Shown here piece by piece: positions 43,818 to 52,709 of a stretch of 64,000 bases of DNA. The stretch comes from Hahella sp. (lineage in GTDB: Bacteria; Pseudomonadota; Gammaproteobacteria; Pseudomonadales; Oleiphilaceae). The notes under the pieces are model-generated. The model had not been told where the DNA came from and made no database searches. It was given only the letters and a program-made list of their open reading frames with translations. A program made the translations under genes and the position numbers. Every line of letters begins with the position of its first letter. Within the stretch, counting starts at the first letter, position 1. The DNA lies in the NCBI GenBank assembly GCA_028280065.1, contig JANQMN010000071.1, positions 1-64,000 of the forward strand. The letters are read 5' to 3'.

Positions 43818-45620
43818 TTATTCTACCCGGATGGATTCCTCATTCTTCTGATCGCCTTCGGAGTTGATATCCATCACCTCCCTCACTGCCGGACTGCCGC
43901 TGCTACCAGCCAACACTTTCGTGCGTTGCTTCATCGGCGGTACTTCCTCGCTATCGATGATTACATCCAGGACAAACGGTCCGTTGTCTTCAAACACGCT
44001 GTCGATATCGATGTCATCCAGTTGCTTGATATTGTCGATTTGCACGCTTCTAATGCCCATGGCTTCCGCCATCTTGGCGAAATCCACCTTCGGCAGGTGG
44101 TTGCCGATTTGTTCCGCGCCGCCGAGTCGCTGGCCATGTTTGATCATGCCCAGGTGACTATCATTAAGTATCACAAAGAGAATATTGAGGTTGTGTTCCC
44201 TAGCCACAGTCATTTCCTGGCCGCTCATGAGGACGCTGCCGTCGCCGGTAAAGCAAATAATGGAAATATCGGGATTGGCCAATGCCATACCCACCGAAGC
44301 ACCGATTGCCCACCCCATAGTGGCGAAACCCATGCCCATGTGAAACAGTTTGGCACGTTCATCCGGATTGTTATGCGTTTGCCAATAGTGGGTGCCCCAC
44401 AGAAAACTGTTACCCGTATCCATTAAAACTCGGGTATTGTAGGGGCAAATCTGGCTGAGTGCCCAGAAAAGCGCCTGGGGTTTAACCGGGCTTGAGGAGG
44501 AAAAACAAGCTTCCTTGTGGTTATACTTCACTTTGGCGGGAAAGCCGTCGCTGCCGGGCAGGTATTTGATTCGTCTTGCCCGGCCTCGTCGCAGTTGTTC
44601 CACATACTTAGACAACGGATTGACCAACAGTTTGGGCGAGCCGAGCAGTGAAATCCTAGCCCTGACGGAGCGGCTCAGATGTTCCGGATTGTCCGAGAGA
44701 TGAATGAGCCGGTCGGAAAAGATAGCTTCCGGGTCCCAGCCACCGGTGGTGATTTCATCCAGTGCGCTGCCGACCACGATAATACGCTCGGCGTTAGCGG
44801 GGGAAAGCGCCTCTTTGGCGCTCTCATGACCACCGAGGCCGAATACGCCGCGGTAGAGCGGGTGGAACTCCGATACCAACCCCTTCCCCATGGGAGTCGT
44901 GACGATATTGAAATCCCTGCTTTCGGCAAACAGGAGTATTTCGTCAATAGCACCGGCTGCCCGTTCGCCAAGAACGATAGTGGCCTTTTCCACGTACGCC
45001 AAATCTTTGAGAATTAGGTTAATCCCGCTGGGATTGGGCACCACGTCATGATTAATAAAGGCCCGCAAATTCATCAGTTGAGAGTTGTCGGGCACCTTGG
45101 CCCGCATGATGTCCAGCGGTACGCTCAGATGTACCGGACCTGGCTGATTGCTCAAGGCGAAGCCGATGGCCATCATCAGTTTATGCTCCAACTGAGCGGG
45201 GTGAGACACCAAGGTATTAAAGCGGGTACAACTGTCGAAGATACTGACTGTGTTTATGCCGGTACAGGAACCTTCCTGGAATGCTCCCAGGCCAAAACGT
45301 TCGATGGAGGGTTGCGCGGTAATAACCAAAAGGGGTATGCCGTCAGCGTGGGCATTGGCGACACCGGTTAACAGGTTCGTCGCGCCGGGGCCGGAGGTGG
45401 AAACGCAGACACCGATCTTGCCTGTGGCTCGGGCATATCCATCGGCCATAAAGGCTGCGCCACATTCGTGCCTGGCCAGCACGGATTTAATACCGCCCCT
45501 CCGTTCACTGCGTGCCAAGGCATTGTAAAAAGGTTCAATACTCCCTCCTGGAACACCGAATACGTGCTTCACGCCTAACCGCTCCAGGTATCGGAGTATC
45601 AAATCGCCATTCTCAATCAC
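43818..45620 (-). CDS. TPP-dependent enzyme, acetolactate synthase large-subunit family
   Basis: The 600-residue thiamine-diphosphate enzyme has three domains. The N-terminal pyrimidine-binding part has VFGVPGGSIEPFY and the cofactor-activating glutamate in ARHECGAAFMADGYARATG (near residue 52). The middle domain follows. The C-terminal PP domain has the GDGS...N metal motif (FTGDGSVLMSGQEM to ILNDSHLGM, near 455-490). Relatives make acetolactate or carry out other decarboxylative carboligations. No regulatory small subunit (ilvH/ilvN) or other branched-chain genes are nearby, so a catabolic or specialised role is as likely as valine synthesis. Start is GTG with AGGTGG upstream. It is 199 bases before the TonB receptor in the same direction. 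Confidence 0.85.
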   Translation of the reverse strand: MIENGDLILRYLERLGVKHVFGVPGGSIEPFYNALARSERRGGIKSVLARHECGAAFMADGYARATGKIGVCVSTSGPGATNLLTGVANAHADGIPLLVITAQPSIERFGLGAFQEGSCTGINTVSIFDSCTRFNTLVSHPAQLEHKLMMAIGFALSNQPGPVHLSVPLDIMRAKVPDNSQLMNLRAFINHDVVPNPSGINLILKDLAYVEKATIVLGERAAGAIDEILLFAESRDFNIVTTPMGKGLVSEFHPLYRGVFGLGGHESAKEALSPANAERIIVVGSALDEITTGGWDPEAIFSDRLIHLSDNPEHLSRSVRARISLLGSPKLLVNPLSKYVEQLRRGRARRIKYLPGSDGFPAKVKYNHKEACFSSSSPVKPQALFWALSQICPYNTRVLMDTGNSFLWGTHYWQTHNNPDERAKLFHMGMGFATMGWAIGASVGMALANPDISIICFTGDGSVLMSGQEMTVAREHNLNILFVILNDSHLGMIKHGQRLGGAEQIGNHLPKVDFAKMAEAMGIRSVQIDNIKQLDDIDIDSVFEDNGPFVLDVIIDSEEVPPMKQRTKVLAGSSGSPAVREVMDINSEGDQKNEESIRVE

Positions 45621-46050
45621 GGTATACCACCTATATTAATTTATTTAACTAGCTGTACATCTATACCGCTCCTTGGTGAGGACCTAACTGTATAACTTCA
45701 TGGCGGCGTATTCTTATACAGGTTGTTGTTAAAATGAACAGCTGAACCGTTAAAGTTTGCAAAATACTAAAATTATTCAGCATCTTCTCCCGGTGAATTG
45801 GATGGAATTTGGCTGAAATGACTTTTGCTAATCACTTTTCTTAGTGTTGTTCACCCCCTTGCAGCGGCGGAATATGGCGTTCATACGCGACACAGATAAG
45901 CAATATGCAGGCCGGTAAATTGTTAAAATTTGTATGTAAATCTTTCCAGTAGAAGCACATTTGTCTATGCTCAACAAAGCATTTTGCCTTTCAGGTAACA
46001 TATTGAAATTTAAAAACTCTTTGTTAGACGTGCGGCGGTGATCCGAATCC
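45621..46050. other. Divergent intergenic region without recognised genes
   Basis: This is 430 bases of AT-rich sequence between the leftward TPP-enzyme gene and the rightward YfiR-like gene. It should contain both promoters. GGTATA near 45621 and TATACC near 45663 form a distant 6-bp inverted repeat that I consider weak. No small ORF, riboswitch or terminator was recognised. Confidence 0.4.
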
Positions 46051-46581
46051 ATGATCGGGGCGCGCCGGCTTATTATCCTCAATACTATATTACTATCGCT
46101 CTGGAGTAGTGGCTGGGCTCGCGCGACCACTGATTACGAAATAAAAGCCGCCTACCTCTACAACTTCGTCAAATTTGTGCAGTGGGAGCGTAGCGCCCAT
46201 GCGCTAAGTCCTGAACTCAACCTCTGCATTCTCGGCCGGCATCCGTTTCGCGATGTATTAGCTCCATTAAATCAACGTAAGGTGCAGAACCGTACAATTC
46301 ATATTCGCTACCTGGACGATGAAAGGCAGATGATGGAGTGCCATGTGCTATTCGTCAGCTATTCCGAACGTAAGCAGCTCGACGATATTCTGTCCCTGGC
46401 AGATCAGGCCAAAGCATTGACTGTCAGTGATATCCGGGGATTCGTGCGCGATGGCGGCATCATCGGTTTTGTCACCGTGGGCAACGTTATTCGTTTTGAA
46501 GTCAACCTCGTCAGTGCCAGGGCGTCTGAAATTCACCTTAGCTCCAAATTGCTGGAGCTGGCGGAAGAGGTGGTCAAGTAA
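46051..46581 (+). CDS. YfiR-family periplasmic protein (DUF4154)
   Basis: The 176-residue protein has a signal peptide (about residues 1-25, ending WARAT) and the complete YfiR/DUF4154 domain: IKAAYLYNFVKFVQW at the front, LNLCILGRHPFRDVL, VLFVSYSERKQLDDIL, and GGIIGFVTVGNVIRFEVNLVSA near the end. In Pseudomonas, YfiR represses the diguanylate cyclase YfiN from the periplasm. Here it is followed after three bases by a histidine kinase rather than a GGDEF protein. A sensor/repressor role on that kinase's periplasmic domain is the natural inference. The cysteine pair known from YfiR is only partly visible. Confidence 0.88.
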   Translation: MIGARRLIILNTILLSLWSSGWARATTDYEIKAAYLYNFVKFVQWERSAHALSPELNLCILGRHPFRDVLAPLNQRKVQNRTIHIRYLDDERQMMECHVLFVSYSERKQLDDILSLADQAKALTVSDIRGFVRDGGIIGFVTVGNVIRFEVNLVSARASEIHLSSKLLELAEEVVK

Positions 46582-46584
46582 CCT

Positions 46585-48045
46585 ATGAAGGTTTCGTTCT
46601 GGTCAAAACTCCCCATTCGCAGCAAGTTGCTGCTGCTAACCCTGTTTTCCAGCGTAATGGGGCCGCTAGTCATAGCGGCAAGCGTAATACTCTATGAAGC
46701 TTCCACTTACCGGCTGGAAAACCTGCAAGAGGTGACGGTGATTGCCAATATCGTAGCGGACCGCAGTACCGCCGCCCTGGTGTTCGGCGATAACAATCAA
46801 CTGCAAGAAAACCTGGCCAGTCTACAACTGCGCAAAACCATCGCCCTGGCCTGCATGTACGATGAAACTGATCTTGTCAGGGCCAGCCTCATCCTGGACG
46901 AATCGCTAAACTGCCCGGCGGCACCGGTCGTCCATGAGGGCTATTATGCGGAAGAGTATCTACATATCACCCAACAGGTGATATTGGACGGCGAACCCAT
47001 CGGCAAATTGCTCATTCAGGCCTCTCTGGTTGAACTTCGCCGCCATCTAGGTAACTTTGCCCTGACCGCGTTGTTGGTGTGCCTGGTGACTATCGTGGCG
47101 ATTCTATACGTGGCAAACGTCTTACAAAAACGCATTACCGACCCGTTGATTAATCTCACGGAAACCGCCTCGCGAGTGGCTGGCGAAAAGAACTACGAGT
47201 TGCGGGCAGAACTGGAAAGTCAGGATGAAATCGGTAAGTTGGTAGAAACCTTCAATGACATGCTGGCGACCATTGAAGAGCAGAACAACCATATTCTTAA
47301 AAGCAATGAAGAACTGGAAAAAACCGTGGCCACCCGCACCTCGGAACTATTGACAGCCAACAAAGAGCTGGAAGCCTTCAGTTATTCGGTGTCACATGAT
47401 TTACGGCAGCCCCTGCGTGCCATCGACGGTTTTAGCGAAGCCATTCTGGAGGATTACGGCGACCAATTGGATGAGATGGGCTTAAGCTATTTGCAACGGG
47501 TTAGGTCTGCCAGCCAGCGCATGGGAGCGCTTATTCAAAGTATGCTGGTCCTATCCAGGGTGACCCGGCATGTGATCGCGCTAAAAGAAGTCAATCTCAG
47601 CGAGTCAGCGGAGGCCGTGCGGCAAAGTCTGACAGACGAGAATCCCGAGCGGCAGGTACAATGGAGCATTGAACCGGGCATGGTAACTAAAGGCGATGCA
47701 AACCTGCTAAATATAGCATTAAGCAATCTACTGCAGAACGCCTGGAAATACTCCTCCAAGGAAGCACAGGCGGAGATCCGGTTTGGCGTGGACAGATCGG
47801 CTGTCCCACCTGTTTTTTATGTCAGTGACAACGGCGCCGGATTTGATATGAAATATGCAGACAAGCTGTTCGTCGCCTTTAGTCGGCTCCATAGTCCCGA
47901 CGAGTTCGAAGGTAGCGGTATCGGATTGGCCACGGTAAACCGGGTGATTAACCGGCATCACGGTAGAATTTGGGTGGAATCGACTCTCAACGAGGGTACG
48001 ACCTTTTACTTTACCCTGGATGCTGAACATAATGCCGCCGGTTAG
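46585..48045 (+). CDS. Membrane histidine kinase with CHASE8-like sensor and HAMP
   Basis: The 486-residue kinase has membrane segments at about residues 12-33 and 157-178. The periplasmic domain between them contains VTVIANIVADRSTAALVFGDNNQLQENLASL and resembles the CHASE8 domain of YfiN/TpbB. A HAMP domain (about 180-235), a coiled coil, a HisKA domain with SYSVSHDLRQPL (phospho-histidine near 270) and an HATPase domain (LLQNAWKYSS, DNGAGFD, GSGIGLATVNRV) follow. It is almost certainly partnered with the YfiR-like protein three bases upstream and with the receiver at 48144. The HisKA-HATPase part is similar to the C-terminus of the giant kinase at 25536. Confidence 0.9.
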   Translation: MKVSFWSKLPIRSKLLLLTLFSSVMGPLVIAASVILYEASTYRLENLQEVTVIANIVADRSTAALVFGDNNQLQENLASLQLRKTIALACMYDETDLVRASLILDESLNCPAAPVVHEGYYAEEYLHITQQVILDGEPIGKLLIQASLVELRRHLGNFALTALLVCLVTIVAILYVANVLQKRITDPLINLTETASRVAGEKNYELRAELESQDEIGKLVETFNDMLATIEEQNNHILKSNEELEKTVATRTSELLTANKELEAFSYSVSHDLRQPLRAIDGFSEAILEDYGDQLDEMGLSYLQRVRSASQRMGALIQSMLVLSRVTRHVIALKEVNLSESAEAVRQSLTDENPERQVQWSIEPGMVTKGDANLLNIALSNLLQNAWKYSSKEAQAEIRFGVDRSAVPPVFYVSDNGAGFDMKYADKLFVAFSRLHSPDEFEGSGIGLATVNRVINRHHGRIWVESTLNEGTTFYFTLDAEHNAAG

Positions 48046-48143
48046 CCGCCAAGGTGCGCCACAAGCGCCCTTGCGCTCAATTGTGGGGGTGATAAATAAC
48101 ATTTATACTAACCCCACGAGTCAACTATGCGGGGAAAGGAGAG

Positions 48144-48593
48144 ATGGCGCAATCAGTCGTGTTATTGCTAGTGGAAGATAACCCTGACGATGAAGCGCTC
48201 GCCAAGCGAGCCTTGAAAAAAGCCCACAGCGACAGTGAAATCGTCGTGGCGCGAGACGGCCAGGAAGCCTTGGATTTCTTGTTCGGACTGGGTAAATTCC
48301 AGCAACGCGACCATGCCATTCAACCCCAAGTGGTGTTCCTGGATATCAACCTGCCGAAAGTGAACGGTCTGGAAGTACTGAAAGCCTTAAGGGAAGACGA
48401 GCGGACCGCCAGTTTACCCGTAGTGATTCTGTCTTCCTCGGATGAAAACAGCGACATCTCCAAGGCTTATGCCTTAGGAGCCAACAGCTATATCAATAAA
48501 CCTGTCAATTTTAATGAATTTTGCCGACAAATCGACATCATGGGCCAGTACTGGCTGGATATCAATCGTGTCGTCAACCTGCAGTTGCAGTAA
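48144..48593 (+). CDS. Single-domain response regulator (Rcp1-like)
   Basis: The 149-residue stand-alone receiver has the acidic pair in LLLVEDNPDDEALAKRAL, the phospho-acceptor aspartate in VVFLDINLPKVNGLEVL (near residue 70), and the conserved lysine in YINKPVNF. It resembles Rcp1-type receivers that pair with phytochrome-like or HisKA kinases of the class encoded just upstream. There is no output domain, so it probably passes phosphate on or binds a partner. It lies between the kinase and the REC-GGDEF-EAL gene in one apparent operon (gaps of 98 and 11 bases). Confidence 0.92.
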   Translation: MAQSVVLLLVEDNPDDEALAKRALKKAHSDSEIVVARDGQEALDFLFGLGKFQQRDHAIQPQVVFLDINLPKVNGLEVLKALREDERTASLPVVILSSSDENSDISKAYALGANSYINKPVNFNEFCRQIDIMGQYWLDINRVVNLQLQ

Positions 48594-48604
48594 GCTGAGA
48601 TTCT

Positions 48605-50284
48605 ATGGCGAATACATTGCGCTTTCTAATCGTCGATGACTCAGAGGATGATACCCTGCTGATCATTCGTGAGCTGAAAAAAGGGGGGATCAGCCCGGAT
48701 TATCTTCGGGTAGACAATGCCGTCAAGCTGGCGAAAGCCTTGAAAGATCCCTGGGATTTGGTGATTTCCGACCACAACATGCCCGGCTTTTCTTCAGAGG
48801 AAGCACTGCAGATCATCAAGGACAGCGATATTGATCTACCGGTGATTATCGTCTCCGGCACCATTGGTGATGACGTAGCAGTGAATGCCATGAAATCCGG
48901 GGCTCAGGACTATGTTATGAAGGACAATCTTGCCCGCTTGATTCCCGCCATTCAACGCGAACTGAAAGAGGTCAATGTGCGCTCGGCGCGCGAGAAGGCT
49001 GAACAAACCCTGCGGCACCTGACGTTTCATGACAGTCTGACGGACTTGGTCAACCGTAACGAATTCGTCCGCCGCCTGCGTCGCGCGCTGAACGACAGCA
49101 AAGTCGACGGTACAGAACATATGCTGCTGTACCTGGATCTCGATCAGTTCAAAGTGGTGAACGATACCTGTGGCCACATCGCCGGCGATGAACTGTTGAA
49201 ACAAGTCTCTTTGAAGCTTGATCAGCATATTCGGGACAGCGACACTCTGGCCCGACTGGGGGGCGATGAGTTCGGCATACTGCTGGAAAACTGCTCCGAA
49301 CAGCACGCGCTTGACCTGGCGGAGCGCCTCAAGGCGGAAATCCGCGAATACAAGTTCTACTGGCAAGGCAATCCCTTTGCGGTCGGGCTGAGTATCGGCA
49401 TAGTCGCCGTAAGTGCGGATTATGACAACGCCGCCGAGATACTCAGCAACGCAGATATCGCCTGTTTTGCGGCCAAGGATAAAGGCCGCAACACCATACA
49501 GGTCTATCAACGCCAGGACTCGGAACTCCAGCAGCGCTATACGGAGATGCAATGGACCACACGCCTGCACCGCGCCATCGAAGAAAACGCCTTTTTTCTC
49601 TGCCATCAGGATATGTCGGCACTGCAAGGTGAGTCCGGGTACTGCACCGAGTTTCTGATGCGCCTAAGGGAAAATGGCGAGGTCATTTACCCAGGCGCCT
49701 TTATTCCCGCCGCCGAGCGTTATAACCTGATGCCGGTGATCGACTTGAAAATAGTGGAAATGGTTTTCAGCTATCTGCATATCAGCGGGCGAGGTCAGCA
49801 AAACGAAGGCACCTATTTTATCAACCTGTCCGGTAACTCGCTGAGCGACAAGGATTTCTTCCCCACTATTAAGGGTATGCTCGAGCGTTACGCCGTCAAG
49901 CCGGACCGAATCTGCTTCGAAATCACGGAAACCGCGGCCATTGCCCATCTCACTGACTCCGTGTCCTTTGTACATGAAATTCGCAATGCAGGTTGCAAAT
50001 TCGCGCTGGACGATTTCGGTTGCGGCATGAGTTCGTTTTCCTACCTGAAAACCATTCCCGTGGATTACCTCAAAATCGATGGTAGTTTTGTACAAAACCT
50101 GCTGAACGATCCCATTGACTTAGGCATCGTCGAAGCCTGCAATAAAATTGGCCATGCCGCCGGATTGAAGACGATCGCGGAATTTGTGGAAAACGATGAG
50201 GTAAAAGAAAAGCTGCGGGATATCGGTGTGGATTATGCCCAAGGCTATGGCATCGCCAAACCGAAGCCCCTGGAGAACCTCTAG
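48605..50284 (+). CDS. Response regulator with GGDEF and EAL domains (c-di-GMP metabolism)
   Basis: The 559-residue protein has a receiver (residues about 5-120; aspartate in WDLVISDHNMPGF, lysine in VMKDN), a GGDEF domain with RLGGDEFG (near 218), and an EAL domain. The EAL signature is TEFLMRL (near 348). The rest of the site (FEITETAA, DDFGCGMSSFSYLKTIPVDYLKIDGSF, EFVEND, QGYGIAKP) is intact. Both activities are possible, with phosphorylation from the upstream kinase as the likely switch. It is a close paralogue of the protein at 19666-21393 and follows the Rcp1-like receiver by 11 bases. Confidence 0.93.
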   Translation: MANTLRFLIVDDSEDDTLLIIRELKKGGISPDYLRVDNAVKLAKALKDPWDLVISDHNMPGFSSEEALQIIKDSDIDLPVIIVSGTIGDDVAVNAMKSGAQDYVMKDNLARLIPAIQRELKEVNVRSAREKAEQTLRHLTFHDSLTDLVNRNEFVRRLRRALNDSKVDGTEHMLLYLDLDQFKVVNDTCGHIAGDELLKQVSLKLDQHIRDSDTLARLGGDEFGILLENCSEQHALDLAERLKAEIREYKFYWQGNPFAVGLSIGIVAVSADYDNAAEILSNADIACFAAKDKGRNTIQVYQRQDSELQQRYTEMQWTTRLHRAIEENAFFLCHQDMSALQGESGYCTEFLMRLRENGEVIYPGAFIPAAERYNLMPVIDLKIVEMVFSYLHISGRGQQNEGTYFINLSGNSLSDKDFFPTIKGMLERYAVKPDRICFEITETAAIAHLTDSVSFVHEIRNAGCKFALDDFGCGMSSFSYLKTIPVDYLKIDGSFVQNLLNDPIDLGIVEACNKIGHAAGLKTIAEFVENDEVKEKLRDIGVDYAQGYGIAKPKPLENL

Positions 50285-50302
50285 CCGGTTCCAACCCCGG
50301 TG

Positions 50303-52297
50303 TTAACCGTTTTGCTTCGCGACACGAACCACAGGATGCATCTTTTCCAGCAGCCTGCGCAGAAGATCGCGGCTAATGGGCTTGGCCAGATGCTCGTCCA
50401 TGCCGGCCTCCAGGCACCGGTTCCGGTCGATGCTCATGGCGTTGGCGGTGAGCGCAATGATGGGCGTGCGGGTTTTGGTAGCCTGTTCCAGCTCACGAAT
50501 GCGGCGGGTGGCCTCGTAGCCGTCCATGACCGGCATCTGGCAATCCATAAAAACCAGGTCGTAGTTTTCTTGTCGCCATTTCTCGACGGCTTCTTCGCCG
50601 TTGGCGGCCAGGTCCACCCAACATCCCAGTTTTTCCAGCATACGGGAGGCAACCTTCTGATTGATTGGGTTATCTTCCACCAGTAGCACTTTATGGTCGG
50701 AGTGAGGAAGTTGAGCGGGCGGCTTATCATGCAGTTTGTATAGAGTAAAGCGGGATTCCACCTGCCGCCCGATTACAAAGCTTTCTTTCAGCAAACGGGA
50801 AAGCAGCAGATCCAATACGCGAATACGCAAGGGGTGATTCAGGTAGCCATCGATCCCCAGTTCCTGGCATGTTCTGTGTTCACCCCGTTCCCCGCTTACC
50901 GGCAGATAAATCAGGGGTAGGCGGGCGGAGCGTTGTTGCCGGTACTGCACCAGGCGATTACCCAGAGCCAGGTCGTCAAAGATGATCAAATCGTAGAAGG
51001 GAGTGGCCGCATCTTCCTGTAACAACCAGTCGAGCTGAGGGACTTCACCACAAATGACGGTGGCTCCCCAGCCTTTAAGAAGTTCGTCAAGAATGTTTTG
51101 GCCGATATTCGGCTCGCCAAGCAGCAGTATTTGACGGTTGGATAAAAACTCCGGCATGGGCCGGGGTTTGCCTGCCACCGGTAAGGTCAATTCGAGGCTG
51201 AAGGCTGAACCCGAGTCCTTGGTGCTGGTCGCGCTCACGGTACCACCCATCAGATTAGCCAATTTCCGACAAATGGTCAGCCCCAAGCCGGTACCGCCGT
51301 ATTGCCGGGCAATGGCCCGCTCGGCTTGCAGGTATTCTTCGAACACGCAGTTCAGCTTTTCTTTAACGATGCCGATGCCGGTATCCACGACGGAAAAGCT
51401 CAAGCTGACATCCTTGTTGGACACATCGAGACAACGAATATCCAACAGGACCTGGCCGTTGAGGGTGAACTTGATGGCATTGCTCAGAAAGTTGATCAAG
51501 ATTTGCCGAATCCGCAAAGGATCGCCCACCAACATTCGGGGAAGTGCAGGATCGACCCGCAAATACAACGGCAGATTCTTATCTCGCGCCCGCACGCTGA
51601 GTAGTTCCACTACATCTGCGGCCAACTCCGGTAGATCAAAGCTGATGGGGTCTAACTCCAGTTTGCCCGCCTCGATTTTGGAGATGTCCAGAATATCGTT
51701 GACTATATCCAGCAAGGCATCCGCCGAGGACTGAATGGCGTTGGCGTATTCCCGCTGTTCCGAGGTCAACTCCGTATCCAGCAGTAGCGATGCCATGCCC
51801 AGTACGCCATTCATGGGCGTGCGTATTTCGTGAGACATATTGGCCAAAAATTGACTTTTGGCGATGCTAGCTTGCTGGATGCGTTTATGGTCGCGGCGTA
51901 TCTCGGCTTCGTTCAACTCCCTCCGGATGGCGGGAACCAATCGTGCCATGTCATCCTTCATGACGTAGTCGTTGCCGCCGGCTTTCATGGCCGCGACAGC
52001 GGTATCCTCGCCGATGGCGCCGGAGAGGATGATGATAGGCAGGTCCGGGTCCAGCTCCCGTAAAATGGTAATCGCTTGGATGGAATCGAATCCTTTCGGC
52101 ATGCTATGGTCGGTCAGCACTATGTCCCAGCGCTCGTTTTGCAAAGCCGCCCGCATCTGCTGCGCACTTTCCACCTGCTGATGAATGGAGTTAAACCCCC
52201 CTTTCCTGAGCATGCGCAGGGTTAGAAAGGCATCGTCCTGGGAATCGTCGACGATAAGTACTCGCAGAGACTGCAAAGAGTGTTGATCCTTAATCAT
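50303..52297 (-). CDS. Hybrid sensor kinase: REC-HisKA-HATPase-REC
   Basis: The 664-residue soluble kinase has an N-terminal receiver (about 10-125; VDDSQDD, aspartate in WDIVLTDHSMPKGF) similar to those of the REC-GGDEF-EAL proteins. A HisKA domain follows with FLANMSHEIRTPMNGVLG (near 160), then an HATPase (NFLSNAIKFT, GTGLGLTICRKLANLMGG), a degenerate receiver-like segment (about 410-530), and a C-terminal receiver (LLVEDNPINQKVA, FMDCQMPVMDGYEATRR). It has no membrane segment, so its input is probably phosphotransfer into the first receiver. It is convergent with the c-di-GMP gene (18 bases apart) and may form a relay with it. Confidence 0.93.
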   Translation of the reverse strand: MIKDQHSLQSLRVLIVDDSQDDAFLTLRMLRKGGFNSIHQQVESAQQMRAALQNERWDIVLTDHSMPKGFDSIQAITILRELDPDLPIIILSGAIGEDTAVAAMKAGGNDYVMKDDMARLVPAIRRELNEAEIRRDHKRIQQASIAKSQFLANMSHEIRTPMNGVLGMASLLLDTELTSEQREYANAIQSSADALLDIVNDILDISKIEAGKLELDPISFDLPELAADVVELLSVRARDKNLPLYLRVDPALPRMLVGDPLRIRQILINFLSNAIKFTLNGQVLLDIRCLDVSNKDVSLSFSVVDTGIGIVKEKLNCVFEEYLQAERAIARQYGGTGLGLTICRKLANLMGGTVSATSTKDSGSAFSLELTLPVAGKPRPMPEFLSNRQILLLGEPNIGQNILDELLKGWGATVICGEVPQLDWLLQEDAATPFYDLIIFDDLALGNRLVQYRQQRSARLPLIYLPVSGERGEHRTCQELGIDGYLNHPLRIRVLDLLLSRLLKESFVIGRQVESRFTLYKLHDKPPAQLPHSDHKVLLVEDNPINQKVASRMLEKLGCWVDLAANGEEAVEKWRQENYDLVFMDCQMPVMDGYEATRRIRELEQATKTRTPIIALTANAMSIDRNRCLEAGMDEHLAKPISRDLLRRLLEKMHPVVRVAKQNG

Positions 52298-52307
52298 GCT
52301 CGGCTTG

Positions 52308-52382
52308 TATCAGGCCAAAAGAAGTTATTGTGTCATGAAAACAACGGGTTGCATCGATACGGGGGAACTTAGTCGGTAGGGC
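52308..52382 (+). repeat. Dispersed repeat, copy 2
   Basis: This stretch matches 38541-38615 in the same orientation, including CAAAAGAAGTTATTG, GTCAT and ACGGGTTGCATCGAT. It starts 10 bases upstream of the hybrid kinase start codon. The two copies bracket about 14 kb of signalling and TPP/TonB genes. Confidence 0.6.
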
Positions 52383-52461
52383 CCGAAAGTCAGTTCCGTT
52401 GTATTAACTATAGCAGGAACGGGGGGTTTCGCGACTTGTGAATGGTTTCAGAGGCAAGTAT

Positions 52462-52492
52462 TTAAATGTGGTTCGGCCAGGCCGACATTTAA
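52462..52492. promoter_or_regulatory. 31-bp dyad in a divergent promoter region
   Basis: TTAAATGT at 52462 pairs with ACATTTAA ending at 52492. Between them CGGCC-A-GGCCG forms a second, inner stem offset by a GGTT bulge. The site lies between the leftward hybrid kinase and the rightward TRAP binding protein, in a gap of about 410 bases that otherwise holds only repeat copy 2. It could be an operator for either gene or an RNA hairpin. Confidence 0.5.
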
Positions 52493-52709
52493 GTTCATGC
52501 TCGGGTAAATTCTGGCCAATACTTTGCCAGCGGTAGATCGAGAACCGCCTGATGGGCCCACGCTTCAATTATGCTCCGGTTTCGGGTAGTGTCCGCTTAT
52601 ATTGAAAGGCTTTCAGCAGGTGGAATTGATATTTTGAACGATAACAGCGATCATAAAACTTTAATCGGCCTATTTGATCTTGGTTAGTAGCAGACCCGGA
52701 AAAAGCTCA

